A stretch of 30,657 nt of DNA from a virus, in the IMG/VR virus record IMGVR_UViG_3300021185_001776, positions 1 through 30,657 of that record. One strand, 5' to 3'. Shown piece after piece: positions 14,186 to 22,261 of this stretch. The notes below the pieces were generated by a model that was not told the origin of the DNA, did not search any database, and saw only the letters and a program-made list of their open reading frames with translations. The translations under genes were made by a program, and so were the position numbers. The number at the start of each line of letters is the position of its first letter. The first letter of the stretch is position 1.

Positions 14186-15956
14186 TTGCTTCAGTTATGG
14201 AGCTGACAACGAGATAAACTTAAATGACAGTACTCTTACGCAAATGATCGGAACTAACGGAGTGGGCAAGTCGTCCATTCCGTTAATTCTCGAAGAAGCT
14301 CTATATAATAAAAACTCGAAAGGCATCAAAAAAGCAGATATACCTAATCGTTATGTAGGTAACGGTTATGATATATATTTGTCTTTTGAAAAAGGCGAAG
14401 ACCTTTACGAGATAACTATTAATAGAAAAGTCAATGTAAAAGTAAAACTAGAAGAAAATGGGCAAGATATATCTAGCCACACGGCTACGAATACTTATAA
14501 AAACATTCAAGAGATTCTAGGAATTGACTTTAAGACATTCAGTCAGTTAGTTTATCAAAACACCAACAGCAGCTTACAGTTCTTAACCGCTACAGACACC
14601 AACCGTAAAAAGTTTTTAATCGACTTATTACACCTGGAAGAGTATGTTAAATTGTTTGAAGTGTTCAAGGAAGAAGCAAAGCAGACCGCATCTACTTTAA
14701 CGAGCATAGATGCAAAGATAGCTACTATTGAAAAGTGGCTTTCCGAAAATAAATTGAGTGACACATCCATACTTCCTCTGTTAAATGTTGAAATTGACAC
14801 GGATGAAGAAGAGATAGAACTCCGTTCTCTTACGGTAGAATTGCAAAATATTTCGGAAAAAAATAAGAAAATTTCAGCCAACAACAAGTTTATAGAAATA
14901 CTGAGTAGTATTGATATAGCTGAAGCTAATAATATTAAAGCCACTGAGATTCTTTCTTATGATCACCTTCAATCCGAGGCTGGTAGTCTCAAAGGAGTTA
15001 TAGCAAGTAGTACTAATGCTTTAACTAAGTTGGAGTCACTAGGGCATAACTGCCCTACCTGCGAACAATCTATAGATGCTGCGTTCAAACAAGGATTGAT
15101 TGATGCAGAAGCAGCAAGGGCTAAGGAAGCCACAGAGAAACTGAAAGATGAAATTAACCCAGAAATTACAAGAATTAAAAGTAACAATTCAGAATACGAA
15201 CGTAAAACAGCTATTGAAAACGATTGGCAAAGGGTGTATAAATCTATTGACCGCAATCTTCCGACATCTCAAGTGGATAGGGATGAGCTTGATGGAAGGA
15301 TTCGCGGAATTCAGGAGCGAATACAGGTCGCTAAAGATAAATTGGCAAATATCTCAGCAGAGAATGAAAGACGCACAAGACGTAACACAAGAATCCAAGT
15401 AATAGAAGAACAAACCCAAGAGTTTGTAGACCAGCTAACTGAAGCACAATCACTGCTAGAAGCAGAATCAAATCTAAATTCTAATTTAGAAATACTAAAG
15501 AAAGCATTCAGCACTAATGGACTACTAGCTTATAAGATAGAAAATCTTGTAAAAGAGTTAGAAGAGTTAGTAAACTCATACTTAGGCGAGTTATCTGATG
15601 GTAGATTTACTTTAGAGTTTGTAGTATCAAACGATAAGCTAAATGTACAAGTAACAGATAACGGTAACATTATTGATATTTTAGCTTTATCGAGTGGTGA
15701 ATTGGCAAGAGTTAATACTGCAACTCTTATTGCTATTCGTAAGCTAATGAGCAGTATATCTAAGTCTAAATTAAACATACTATTCCTTGATGAAGTTCTC
15801 AATGTACTAGATGATCAGGGCAGGGAAAAACTAGTAGAAGTATTACTAGGAGAGGAAGAGCTAAATACTTACGTTGTAAGTCATGGTTGGACTCACCCAT
15901 TGCTAGAGAAGATAGAGATTGTAAAGAAAGGCAGTATAAGCGTACTAGAAAAATGA
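14154..15956 (+). CDS. sbcC: SbcC/gp46-like recombination ATPase subunit
   Basis: The 600-residue protein is an SMC-like ATPase. It has Walker A GTNGVGKSS (33-41), long charged helical stretches predicting an antiparallel coiled coil (about 160-290 and 310-440), a zinc hook CPTC (Cys300, Cys303), an LSSGE signature (512-516) and Walker B NILFLDE (Asp546, Glu547) with a His577 switch. It is the partner of the SbcD-like subunit, forming a DNA end-processing complex, as T4 gp46 or T5 D13. It starts with an ATG inside the upstream gene (32-nt overlap) and lacks a strong ribosome site, consistent with coupled translation. It is shorter than bacterial SbcC, as expected for phage. Confidence 0.93.
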   Translation: MITLKHLKWNNCFSYGADNEINLNDSTLTQMIGTNGVGKSSIPLILEEALYNKNSKGIKKADIPNRYVGNGYDIYLSFEKGEDLYEITINRKVNVKVKLEENGQDISSHTATNTYKNIQEILGIDFKTFSQLVYQNTNSSLQFLTATDTNRKKFLIDLLHLEEYVKLFEVFKEEAKQTASTLTSIDAKIATIEKWLSENKLSDTSILPLLNVEIDTDEEEIELRSLTVELQNISEKNKKISANNKFIEILSSIDIAEANNIKATEILSYDHLQSEAGSLKGVIASSTNALTKLESLGHNCPTCEQSIDAAFKQGLIDAEAARAKEATEKLKDEINPEITRIKSNNSEYERKTAIENDWQRVYKSIDRNLPTSQVDRDELDGRIRGIQERIQVAKDKLANISAENERRTRRNTRIQVIEEQTQEFVDQLTEAQSLLEAESNLNSNLEILKKAFSTNGLLAYKIENLVKELEELVNSYLGELSDGRFTLEFVVSNDKLNVQVTDNGNIIDILALSSGELARVNTATLIAIRKLMSSISKSKLNILFLDEVLNVLDDQGREKLVEVLLGEEELNTYVVSHGWTHPLLEKIEIVKKGSISVLEK

Positions 15957-15957
15957 T

Positions 15958-16404
15958 ATGGTTGATTCAAGAGCAAAAGGTGCAAGAGGAGAGTATCTCG
16001 TAAGAGATATGCTTCGAGAACATACAGGGCTTAAGTTCGAGAGAGTACCCGCTTCGGGTGCTCTTGAGTACTTGAAAGGGGATTTATATGTCCCTAACGA
16101 GAAAAATATATTCTGTATAGAAGTTAAAAACTATTCAGAGTCTCCGTTAAACGATAAAATGTTTACCGCAGAAAAGACTAATAACCTAATCCGATGGTGG
16201 ACTAAAGTAGAGTTACAAGCAGAGAACGGCGGACAAGAACCAATGTTATTTTTTAAATACAACAGGTCTAAGGTGTTTGTTGTAACTCGAATTAAACCGG
16301 AGCAATGCTTGAAATATTTCTTTATTTCTTGGCTAAATTGTTATATAATAGTTGCTGAAGAATGGTTAGAACAAGAAGAAATAAAATTTTTAGGAACATA
16401 CTAG
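15958..16404 (+). CDS. PDDEXK nuclease, Holliday junction resolvase-like
   Basis: The 148-residue protein has the Hjc-like/PDDEXK pattern: an N-terminal KGARGEYLVRDML with Glu12, then RVPASGALEYLKGDLYV with catalytic-type Asp42, and IEVKNYS with Glu55 and Lys57. The Glu/Asp/Glu-x-Lys set and the preceding P-x-SG stretch resemble archaeal Hjc and related VRR-type nucleases. A role in resolving recombination junctions is inferred, supported by position between the SbcC-like gene and the flap exonuclease, where T5 has D14. It starts 1 nt after the upstream stop and ends directly before the next ATG. A specific Holliday junction activity is not proved by sequence. Confidence 0.75.
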   Translation: MVDSRAKGARGEYLVRDMLREHTGLKFERVPASGALEYLKGDLYVPNEKNIFCIEVKNYSESPLNDKMFTAEKTNNLIRWWTKVELQAENGGQEPMLFFKYNRSKVFVVTRIKPEQCLKYFFISWLNCYIIVAEEWLEQEEIKFLGTY

Positions 16405-17238
16405 ATGGCATTTAATTTTTCAGATAAAATCACAGGATCAGGTAGAAACGCTACTATAGTGATAGACGCACTTAATTTGGCTTTTCGATGGAAACATCAG
16501 GGGCGTACAGACTTTTGTGATGACTATGTACGAACTGTAGAATCTCTTGCCCGATCTTACGACTGTAGTAATGTAATTATTACTTCAGACCAAGGTTCTT
16601 CTTCGTATCGTAGAGAAATTTCTCCTGAGTACAAACAAAACCGAAAGGATAAGTACGCAGAGCAAACAGATGAGGAGAAGCAAGCATTTGCAGATTTCTT
16701 CGAGGAGTTTGAGAATACTTTAGAAGTACTTGCTGATAAATTTCCTGTTCTCAGGTATCAAGGTGTAGAAGCCGACGACATAGCAGCACACTTAGTAAAA
16801 AACCAAAAGAGATATGGTCTTGGAGATATGTGGTTAATATCTAGCGACCGTGACTGGGACTTACTAATAGATGAGAGAGTGGCTAGATTTTCTTATGTGA
16901 CGAGAAAGGAAGTTACTATAGATAACTGGCACGAGCACTATGACGTTACTAGAGAAGAATATATCTCATTAAAGTGTCTAACTGGGGATAAAGGTGATAA
17001 TGTTGCAGGTGTTCCAGGCATTGGTCCAAAACGCGCACAAGACTTGATACGCCAATACGGAGATGCAATGGATATCTACAACAGCTTACCTATAGATGGT
17101 AGATACAAATATATAGAAGCGCTAAATGAAAGCGGGGAGCAACTGTTAATTAATTATCAGTTGATGGATTTGATAACATATTGCGATGATGCAATAGGCT
17201 CTGATAATATAGCAGACATACGCCGGAAATTTGATTAA
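16405..17238 (+). CDS. 5'-3' exonuclease / flap endonuclease
   Basis: The 277-residue protein is a FEN superfamily enzyme, as T5 D15 or T4 RNase H. Active-site carboxylates are visible at Asp21 (VIDALN), Asp62 (TSDQG), Glu122, Asp124, Asp125 (GVEADD), Asp148/Asp150 (SSDRD) and Asp195/Asp198 (TGDKGDN). The arginine/lysine-rich YRREISPEYKQNR bridge segment and an H3TH DNA-binding turn (VPGIGPKRAQDL) are also clear. The enzyme removes RNA primers and flaps, replacing the 5' nuclease domain that the phage polymerase lacks. It fills the remaining gap in the T5-like replication set and overlaps nrdA by 1 nt. Confidence 0.94.
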   Translation: MAFNFSDKITGSGRNATIVIDALNLAFRWKHQGRTDFCDDYVRTVESLARSYDCSNVIITSDQGSSSYRREISPEYKQNRKDKYAEQTDEEKQAFADFFEEFENTLEVLADKFPVLRYQGVEADDIAAHLVKNQKRYGLGDMWLISSDRDWDLLIDERVARFSYVTRKEVTIDNWHEHYDVTREEYISLKCLTGDKGDNVAGVPGIGPKRAQDLIRQYGDAMDIYNSLPIDGRYKYIEALNESGEQLLINYQLMDLITYCDDAIGSDNIADIRRKFD

Positions 17239-19013
17239 TGAATATAGATATAAACTATAGACGAGACAACTACCTCTCAGAATTTAGTATTAAAACACTA
17301 GAAGACAGGTACATGGTGGACGGAGAAATCTCTCCCCAAGACGCTTTTGCACGTGCGGCTAAAACATTTGCAGATGATGAAGCACACGCACAGAGACTCT
17401 ACGACTATGCTAGTAAGCTATGGTTTATGTTCTCTACCCCTATACTTAGCAACGGAGGAACGAAACGTGGACTACCCATTAGCTGCTTTCTTAATTACGT
17501 GGACGATAGCCGAACTGGGATTACTTCTCACTATACTGAGAATGCTTTTCTATCCTCGGTAGGCGGAGGTATTGGCGGAAGCTGGGACGGGGTCAGGAGT
17601 GTAGGCTCGAAAACGAGCAATGGCTCCGAAAGTACGGGAGTGATACCCTTTCTCAAAGTAGTAGATGCAGAGATGCTTGCATTCTCTCAAGGAGTTACTC
17701 GTCGAGGTAGCTATGCTGCTTATCTTGACATGGGACACCCAGAGATTGAAGAGTTTTTAGACATTCGTAAGCCTACTGGCGGAGATATTAACCGTAAATC
17801 TATTAATCTACATCACGGTGTAGTAATTAGTGATAAATTTATGGAAATTATCGAAAATGCTACTCGAATTGAAGGGTTTGACGACTCTTGGGACTTAATT
17901 GATCCAAACAGTAAGCGAGTTACTAAGACTGTATCTGCGAAGGCACTCTGGGTAAAACTTATTCAAAACCGTGTTGAGACAGGCGAGCCTTACATTATGT
18001 TTGGCGATACTGTACAAAATGCGTTACCCTCATTCCAAAAAGACCTTGGATTAGTAGCACGTCAATCAAATCTATGTTCTGAAATTACACTTGCTACAGA
18101 TAAAGACCGTACTGCGGTTTGTTGTTTGTCAAGTGTAAATTTGGAAGAATATGACGAGTGGAGAGATGACCCGCGCTTTATACCAGACTTAGTAAGAATG
18201 CTAGACAATGTATTAACACATTTTATTACCCACGCTCCTGATGAACTAGAAAAAGCAAAGTATAGTGCATTTAGAGAAAGAAGTATTGGTCTTGGAGCCA
18301 TGGGCTTTCATGCACACTTACAGAGGCATAACATTGCTTTTGAAAGTGCAATGGCGAAAGGCAGGAATATGCAAATGTTTAAGCATATTAAATCGGAGGC
18401 AAAACGTGCTACTGAACTTCTTGCGAAAGAGCGTGGCGAGTGTCCGGACGGAGTTGGTCATGGTGTTCGCAATGCTCATTTATTGGCTATCGCTCCTAAT
18501 GCTTCTAGTAGTATTATTTGTGGTAATACTAGCCCAAGCATTGAACCCTACCGTGCTAATGCATATGTACAGAAAACTAAAACAGGCTCTTCGCTCATGA
18601 AGAACGAGTACCTAGAGCATCACTTAGATGAGATAGGGCATAACACTGAAGAAGTTTGGAAGAGCATTACTACTGCTAATGGTTCAGTAGCACATCTAGA
18701 CTTTCTAGACGATTGGACAAAGGATGTATTCAAGACAGCAGTAGAAATAGATCAGAGATGGGTTATTGATATGGCGGCAGATAGGCAGAAAGAAGTTTGC
18801 CAAGCACAGTCTTTAAATCTATTTTTTGCAGGAAATGTTTCAAAGCAAGAACTGCATGCAGTACATATGATGGCTTGGAAGCAGAAAGTAAAAACTCTTT
18901 ACTATTTGCGAAGTGAAGCGTTAAAGCGTGCTGAAAACGTATCAGTAGAAGCACTAAGGCAGTATATTTTCGAAACAATCGATGAAGGCGCTTGTTTAGC
19001 GTGTGAGGGGTAG
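17238..19013 (+). CDS. nrdA: Class I ribonucleotide reductase large subunit (NrdA)
   Basis: This 591-residue catalytic subunit reduces NDPs to dNDPs. Visible residues are the redox Cys83 (ISCFLNY), the NLCSE loop with Asn278, Cys280 and Glu282, the redox partner Cys296 (VCCLSSVNL), the radical-transfer pair Tyr555-Tyr556, and a C-terminal CLAC (Cys586, Cys589) that accepts electrons from a thioredoxin or glutaredoxin. It lacks the N-terminal ATP-cone found in E. coli NrdA (761 aa), so dATP inhibition through that site is probably absent. The radical comes from NrdB, encoded 1 nt after this stop. No reductant gene is visible in the window; a host or other phage protein would supply it. Confidence 0.95.
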   Translation: MNIDINYRRDNYLSEFSIKTLEDRYMVDGEISPQDAFARAAKTFADDEAHAQRLYDYASKLWFMFSTPILSNGGTKRGLPISCFLNYVDDSRTGITSHYTENAFLSSVGGGIGGSWDGVRSVGSKTSNGSESTGVIPFLKVVDAEMLAFSQGVTRRGSYAAYLDMGHPEIEEFLDIRKPTGGDINRKSINLHHGVVISDKFMEIIENATRIEGFDDSWDLIDPNSKRVTKTVSAKALWVKLIQNRVETGEPYIMFGDTVQNALPSFQKDLGLVARQSNLCSEITLATDKDRTAVCCLSSVNLEEYDEWRDDPRFIPDLVRMLDNVLTHFITHAPDELEKAKYSAFRERSIGLGAMGFHAHLQRHNIAFESAMAKGRNMQMFKHIKSEAKRATELLAKERGECPDGVGHGVRNAHLLAIAPNASSSIICGNTSPSIEPYRANAYVQKTKTGSSLMKNEYLEHHLDEIGHNTEEVWKSITTANGSVAHLDFLDDWTKDVFKTAVEIDQRWVIDMAADRQKEVCQAQSLNLFFAGNVSKQELHAVHMMAWKQKVKTLYYLRSEALKRAENVSVEALRQYIFETIDEGACLACEG

Positions 19014-19014
19014 A

Positions 19015-19977
19015 ATGAGCAATTTATTAGAAGAAAGAGAGTATTACAAACCATTTAACTATCCGTGGGCTTTTGAGCACTATAAAGCTCAACAGCAAAT
19101 GCATTGGTTGCCAGATGAAGTTAATTTGGCAGACGATCTAAAAGACTACAGAGAGAAGCTGTCTCCAGGCAATCGACGCTTAGTTAATCAGATATTTCGT
19201 TTCTTTACTCAGGCAGATGTAGATGTGTGTTGTGGGTATGCAAAGCATTATCTACCGACATTTAAGCAGCCTGAGGTACGAATGATGCTGTCTGCATTTG
19301 CAGCGATGGAAGCAGTACATCAAGAAGCATATTCATTGCTTCTTGAAACTCTAGGATTTGATGAATCTGAGTACCAAAAGTTCTATGAGCATAAAGAGAT
19401 GTTGGATAAGCATGAACATCTTTCAAATTTTGGTATGAGTACAAAAATGGACATAGCAAAGACTATGGCTATTTACTCAGGCTTTACAGAAGGAGTACAG
19501 CTCTTTAGTAGTTTTGCGATTCTTCTTAATTTTCCTCGTCATAATCTTATGAAAGGAATGGGTCAGATTGTTACTTGGTCAATTCGAGACGAGAGTTTGC
19601 ACGTAGAAGGCATGAGTCAGCTTTTCCGTACTTTTATTCAAGAGAATCCAGATTTATGGAATGATGAATTGAAATATGAAATCTACTGTGCTGCAGAGCG
19701 TACTGTAGAGTTGGAAGATGCTTTTATTGATCTTTGCTTCGAAGGTGCAGATGTACCAGACTTAACTCCAGAAGAAGTAAAGTCTTATATTCGCTATATC
19801 GCAGATCGAAGACTACTAGGTCTAGGTATGAAGAAAATCTTTCATAGTGAGAAAAATCCTCTTGGATGGTTAGACTATATGCTCAACGGGGTTGAACATA
19901 CTAACTTCTTTGAGAATAGAGCTACTGAGTACTCAAAAGCGAGTACTACAGGAAACTGGCAAGACATATTTAAGTAA
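19015..19977 (+). CDS. nrdB: Class I ribonucleotide reductase small subunit (NrdB)
   Basis: A 320-residue ferritin-like subunit. The ATG at 19015 is chosen over a GTG at 19003 because AGGGG (19006-19010) lies just ahead of it and the GTG would overlap nrdA. Ligands of the dinuclear metal site are Asp68, Glu99, His102, Glu159, Glu193 and His196. The radical Tyr106 lies four residues after His102, as in the E. coli Tyr122 arrangement. The protein generates and passes a tyrosyl radical to NrdA. It is the last gene of the + strand block, before the terminator at about 19978-20008. Length is near the usual 320-375 aa. Which metal is used cannot be told. Confidence 0.95.
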   Translation: MSNLLEEREYYKPFNYPWAFEHYKAQQQMHWLPDEVNLADDLKDYREKLSPGNRRLVNQIFRFFTQADVDVCCGYAKHYLPTFKQPEVRMMLSAFAAMEAVHQEAYSLLLETLGFDESEYQKFYEHKEMLDKHEHLSNFGMSTKMDIAKTMAIYSGFTEGVQLFSSFAILLNFPRHNLMKGMGQIVTWSIRDESLHVEGMSQLFRTFIQENPDLWNDELKYEIYCAAERTVELEDAFIDLCFEGADVPDLTPEEVKSYIRYIADRRLLGLGMKKIFHSEKNPLGWLDYMLNGVEHTNFFENRATEYSKASTTGNWQDIFK

Positions 19978-20008
19978 ATAAAAAGCCCTCTAATTGAGGG
20001 CTTTTTAT
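19978..20008. terminator. Bidirectional Rho-independent terminator
   Basis: A perfect 13-bp inverted repeat (19978-19990 with 19996-20008, ATAAAAAGCCCTC / GAGGGCTTTTTAT) has a 5-nt loop. A GC core (GCCCTC/GAGGGC) is followed by T-runs on both strands. It lies between nrdB (+) and the tail chaperone gene (-), so it can stop both convergent transcripts. Confidence 0.93.
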
Positions 20009-20012
20009 TGGG

Positions 20013-20390
20013 TTAAGGTTTTGTAGGCCAATCGGCTTCTTCAAGATTAGGCCAGTTTTCATGAGATGTAATATCTCGAAGTGCTGTTCGATAAGTTGCC
20101 CAGTCCGTAGGAACGCTAATTCCAGATTCTAGAGCTTTAGTCGCAACCCAATCAGACTCTCCTAAATACTTATTTCGAACTCCTCGATTTTGTTGAGAGA
20201 AGTAGTTGTTTTGATGAGCAGTAAACTCGGCAATTTTTTCTTCCTCTGTTAGCTCTCGAATTGTTCCATCTTCCTCTTTTAGTAAATCTTTTCCTGCAAG
20301 AGAGTCCTCTATAACATCCCAATCTTCCATAAAAGATGCAGATTGGGCTATAGAACGATTATTTTCATCAAATTTTACATAAGTAGTCAT
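20013..20390 (-). CDS. Tail fibre assembly chaperone-like protein
   Basis: The 125-residue protein ends in a pattern typical of the phage tail assembly chaperone family: RNKYLGESDWVATKA, a spacer with PTDWATYRTALRDI and a closing DWPTKP. A helical N-terminal part (about 20-80, rich in Glu and Gln) precedes it. Such proteins help fold or attach tail fibres and are usually encoded directly after the fibre gene, as here: the upstream gene's stop overlaps this start at 20390. It is the last gene of the - strand block and ends at the bidirectional terminator. It is not itself likely to be a virion part, though that is inferred from relatives. Confidence 0.8.
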   Translation of the reverse strand: MTTYVKFDENNRSIAQSASFMEDWDVIEDSLAGKDLLKEEDGTIRELTEEEKIAEFTAHQNNYFSQQNRGVRNKYLGESDWVATKALESGISVPTDWATYRTALRDITSHENWPNLEEADWPTKP

Positions 20391-21481
20391 TATCTATCTC
20401 CAAATATTGTCGCACACGCTGTATAAATTTCTTCAGGATTTGCAGAGCTATTAGTTGCTGAAGGTGTTCTTGCTTGATGCAATGCATATAACATTCGTAA
20501 ATCACAAATAATATTAGGGTCAGTAAAAGTAGTATGCAAATTATAAAACAAACTGTGCTCCATAAATCTATGAGTCGTCTGATAAGCATGAGCAGTATTT
20601 AAAAGTACTAAAATTGTAGTATTTGCAGGAACACTAATAGAATTTGTACCCCAAGAACTACTTCCACTCCCAGCGGTTTGTAGCTGCGTCCACGTACCTC
20701 CTGTAACTGTTGAATATGCAGTACCGCTACTGTTTGTCGGAGTAAAATAGCCTAAAGAAGCAGCATTATAAGTAGTATAAGCAGTATACATAGCAGCTAT
20801 GTTTATTGTGATAGCAGACGCAGAAGTGTTACGAATAGGTAATACTCTCCAAGACAATCCTCCGTAACTGGTACTATTTTCATCATACCACCAGTCTCTG
20901 CCGACCCACCCTACTCTATTTCCAGTTGCATATTGTACCAGTCTTTGTACTTCAAGTCCTGAGTTTCCCACATAAGTACTTTGACTAGTTCCATTGGGGT
21001 GCCCGTCTCCTAAAAGCATATTAAAACCTTGGGTGCTGTCAGTCGTGCTCGAAAAAAACTGGTCATGACGATAAGTAGTCCAAGGCCCAGAGCTACTCCA
21101 ATCTCCCGTGCTGTAACTGTTACTTTGAGCGGTACTAGTTACCATAGTACCGTAAACCAGGCCTTCTGCACTTAACAAAGAAGGTACCACTGCGGGGGGC
21201 GCTGCCCAGCTAGTACTAGTTCCATCGGTGCTTAAATAATTACCGTTCGAACCGCTAGTAGTAGGAAGAGGAAACGCTCCAAATTGCAGTTGTCCGCTTC
21301 CATCAGTAGTTAATGGCTTATTTGCCGTTCCATCTGCCGCAGGCATTGCTAAAGGAGAGAAAGATAAAGTTCCAGAAGTACTTCCTACTATAGGTTGATT
21401 GTTTAAAGCAGCATCTGTACTTGGAATAGTAAGCACATCCCCCCCATTTGCTTGTATTTGGTCTACAATAATTTTAGACAT
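20390..21481 (-). CDS. Tail fibre / adhesin protein
   Basis: A 363-residue structural protein. It starts MSKIIVDQIQANGG, a short N-terminal adaptor common in phage fibre genes. Around residues 49-93 it carries a fibre-linker style motif twice: ADGTANKPLTTDGSGQL and TSGSNGNYLSTDGTST. The C-terminal two thirds are rich in Ser, Thr, Gly, Tyr and Trp, typical of beta-rich receptor-binding domains. It is followed by the assembly chaperone gene, so it is the best candidate in this window for the distal receptor-binding fibre. AGGAG precedes its ATG and the upstream stop is adjacent. No catalytic motif is visible; a depolymerase role is not supported. Confidence 0.75.
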   Translation of the reverse strand: MSKIIVDQIQANGGDVLTIPSTDAALNNQPIVGSTSGTLSFSPLAMPAADGTANKPLTTDGSGQLQFGAFPLPTTSGSNGNYLSTDGTSTSWAAPPAVVPSLLSAEGLVYGTMVTSTAQSNSYSTGDWSSSGPWTTYRHDQFFSSTTDSTQGFNMLLGDGHPNGTSQSTYVGNSGLEVQRLVQYATGNRVGWVGRDWWYDENSTSYGGLSWRVLPIRNTSASAITINIAAMYTAYTTYNAASLGYFTPTNSSGTAYSTVTGGTWTQLQTAGSGSSSWGTNSISVPANTTILVLLNTAHAYQTTHRFMEHSLFYNLHTTFTDPNIICDLRMLYALHQARTPSATNSSANPEEIYTACATIFGDR

Positions 21482-22258
21482 TTATATAATTCTCCTATAA
21501 ATCTTATACCCCATAGGGTACCCTTTATTTGTTGAGTAAAAATTCATGTTATATGATGTTCCAATTTTTAAGTACTTATGACTTTCAGTTTGAGATGCTG
21601 AAAAATTACTAAAGTAACCCTCCGCTATATACTGCCCATCTGTTCTAGCAGGAGTTTCTTTATACTTAAACCTTAAATAATTATAAGCATTTGAACCTGA
21701 AGGCAAAAACTTTGAAAGATGAAAAGTAAACTCAATTTCCCAAGGCACCAGCATTTGACCATAGCTCTGATTGTTGTCAGACCATTTTCCTACATAAGCG
21801 GAATTTGACATTCCTAATTGGCGTCCATTAGAAGAATTAGCAGTTTGCATACTAGTTGGATCACTATTAGTACCTGTCGTTAAAGGCCTGTATTGGCTTG
21901 CTTGAATACTATAATTTGCAGCTGTTCCTGCAGAGTCATAATCTTGATCACTATTACTATTACTCCACCATATCTTCGAGTTTCCAGAATTCTGTGCTGC
22001 TGTATACATATTAGCGGGATTTAATAAAAGTAATTTATACTCATAAGTAGCCGGATACTCATCCCTATCAAAAACAAAAGCTTTAAAACCTAAATCCTCT
22101 CCGCCCGCATACTCTTTCTCGCTTATAAGCTCCCAATCTCTATCATACTTTAAATTATTTGTAGCAATCAAGGAATTAACAATAGGAGTTGCGCTGCTTT
22201 CAGTAAGAACGCCAACAGCAACCCCCGAAGCAGAATTTAAAACATTTTTTCTTGGCAT
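21482..22258 (-). CDS. Putative tail fibre-associated structural protein
   Basis: This 258-residue protein is not recognised. It begins MPRKNVLNSASGVAVGVLTE, then runs through beta-rich, aromatic and Asn/Ser-rich stretches (KLLLLNPANMYTAA, SKIWWSNSNSDQD, GYFSNFSASQ). Residues 160-230 have a regular beta pattern (VPWEIEFTFHLSKFLP, YLRFKYKE). No signal peptide, transmembrane segment or enzymatic motif is visible. It lies inside the adhesin operon, ends immediately before the fibre gene at 21481, and has GAGG ahead of its start, so a minor tail or fibre-tip protein is the most likely reading. Confidence 0.62.
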   Translation of the reverse strand: MPRKNVLNSASGVAVGVLTESSATPIVNSLIATNNLKYDRDWELISEKEYAGGEDLGFKAFVFDRDEYPATYEYKLLLLNPANMYTAAQNSGNSKIWWSNSNSDQDYDSAGTAANYSIQASQYRPLTTGTNSDPTSMQTANSSNGRQLGMSNSAYVGKWSDNNQSYGQMLVPWEIEFTFHLSKFLPSGSNAYNYLRFKYKETPARTDGQYIAEGYFSNFSASQTESHKYLKIGTSYNMNFYSTNKGYPMGYKIYRRII

Positions 22259-22261
22259 AAA

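Noticed and set aside
17725-17760. Additional promoter with TTGACA inside nrdA
   Set aside because: No TATAAT-like box at 16-19 nt spacing and it lies within a well-supported coding sequence.
19003-19014. GTG 19003 as the nrdB start
   Set aside because: It would add four residues inside nrdA and place the AGGGG ribosome site within the coding sequence.
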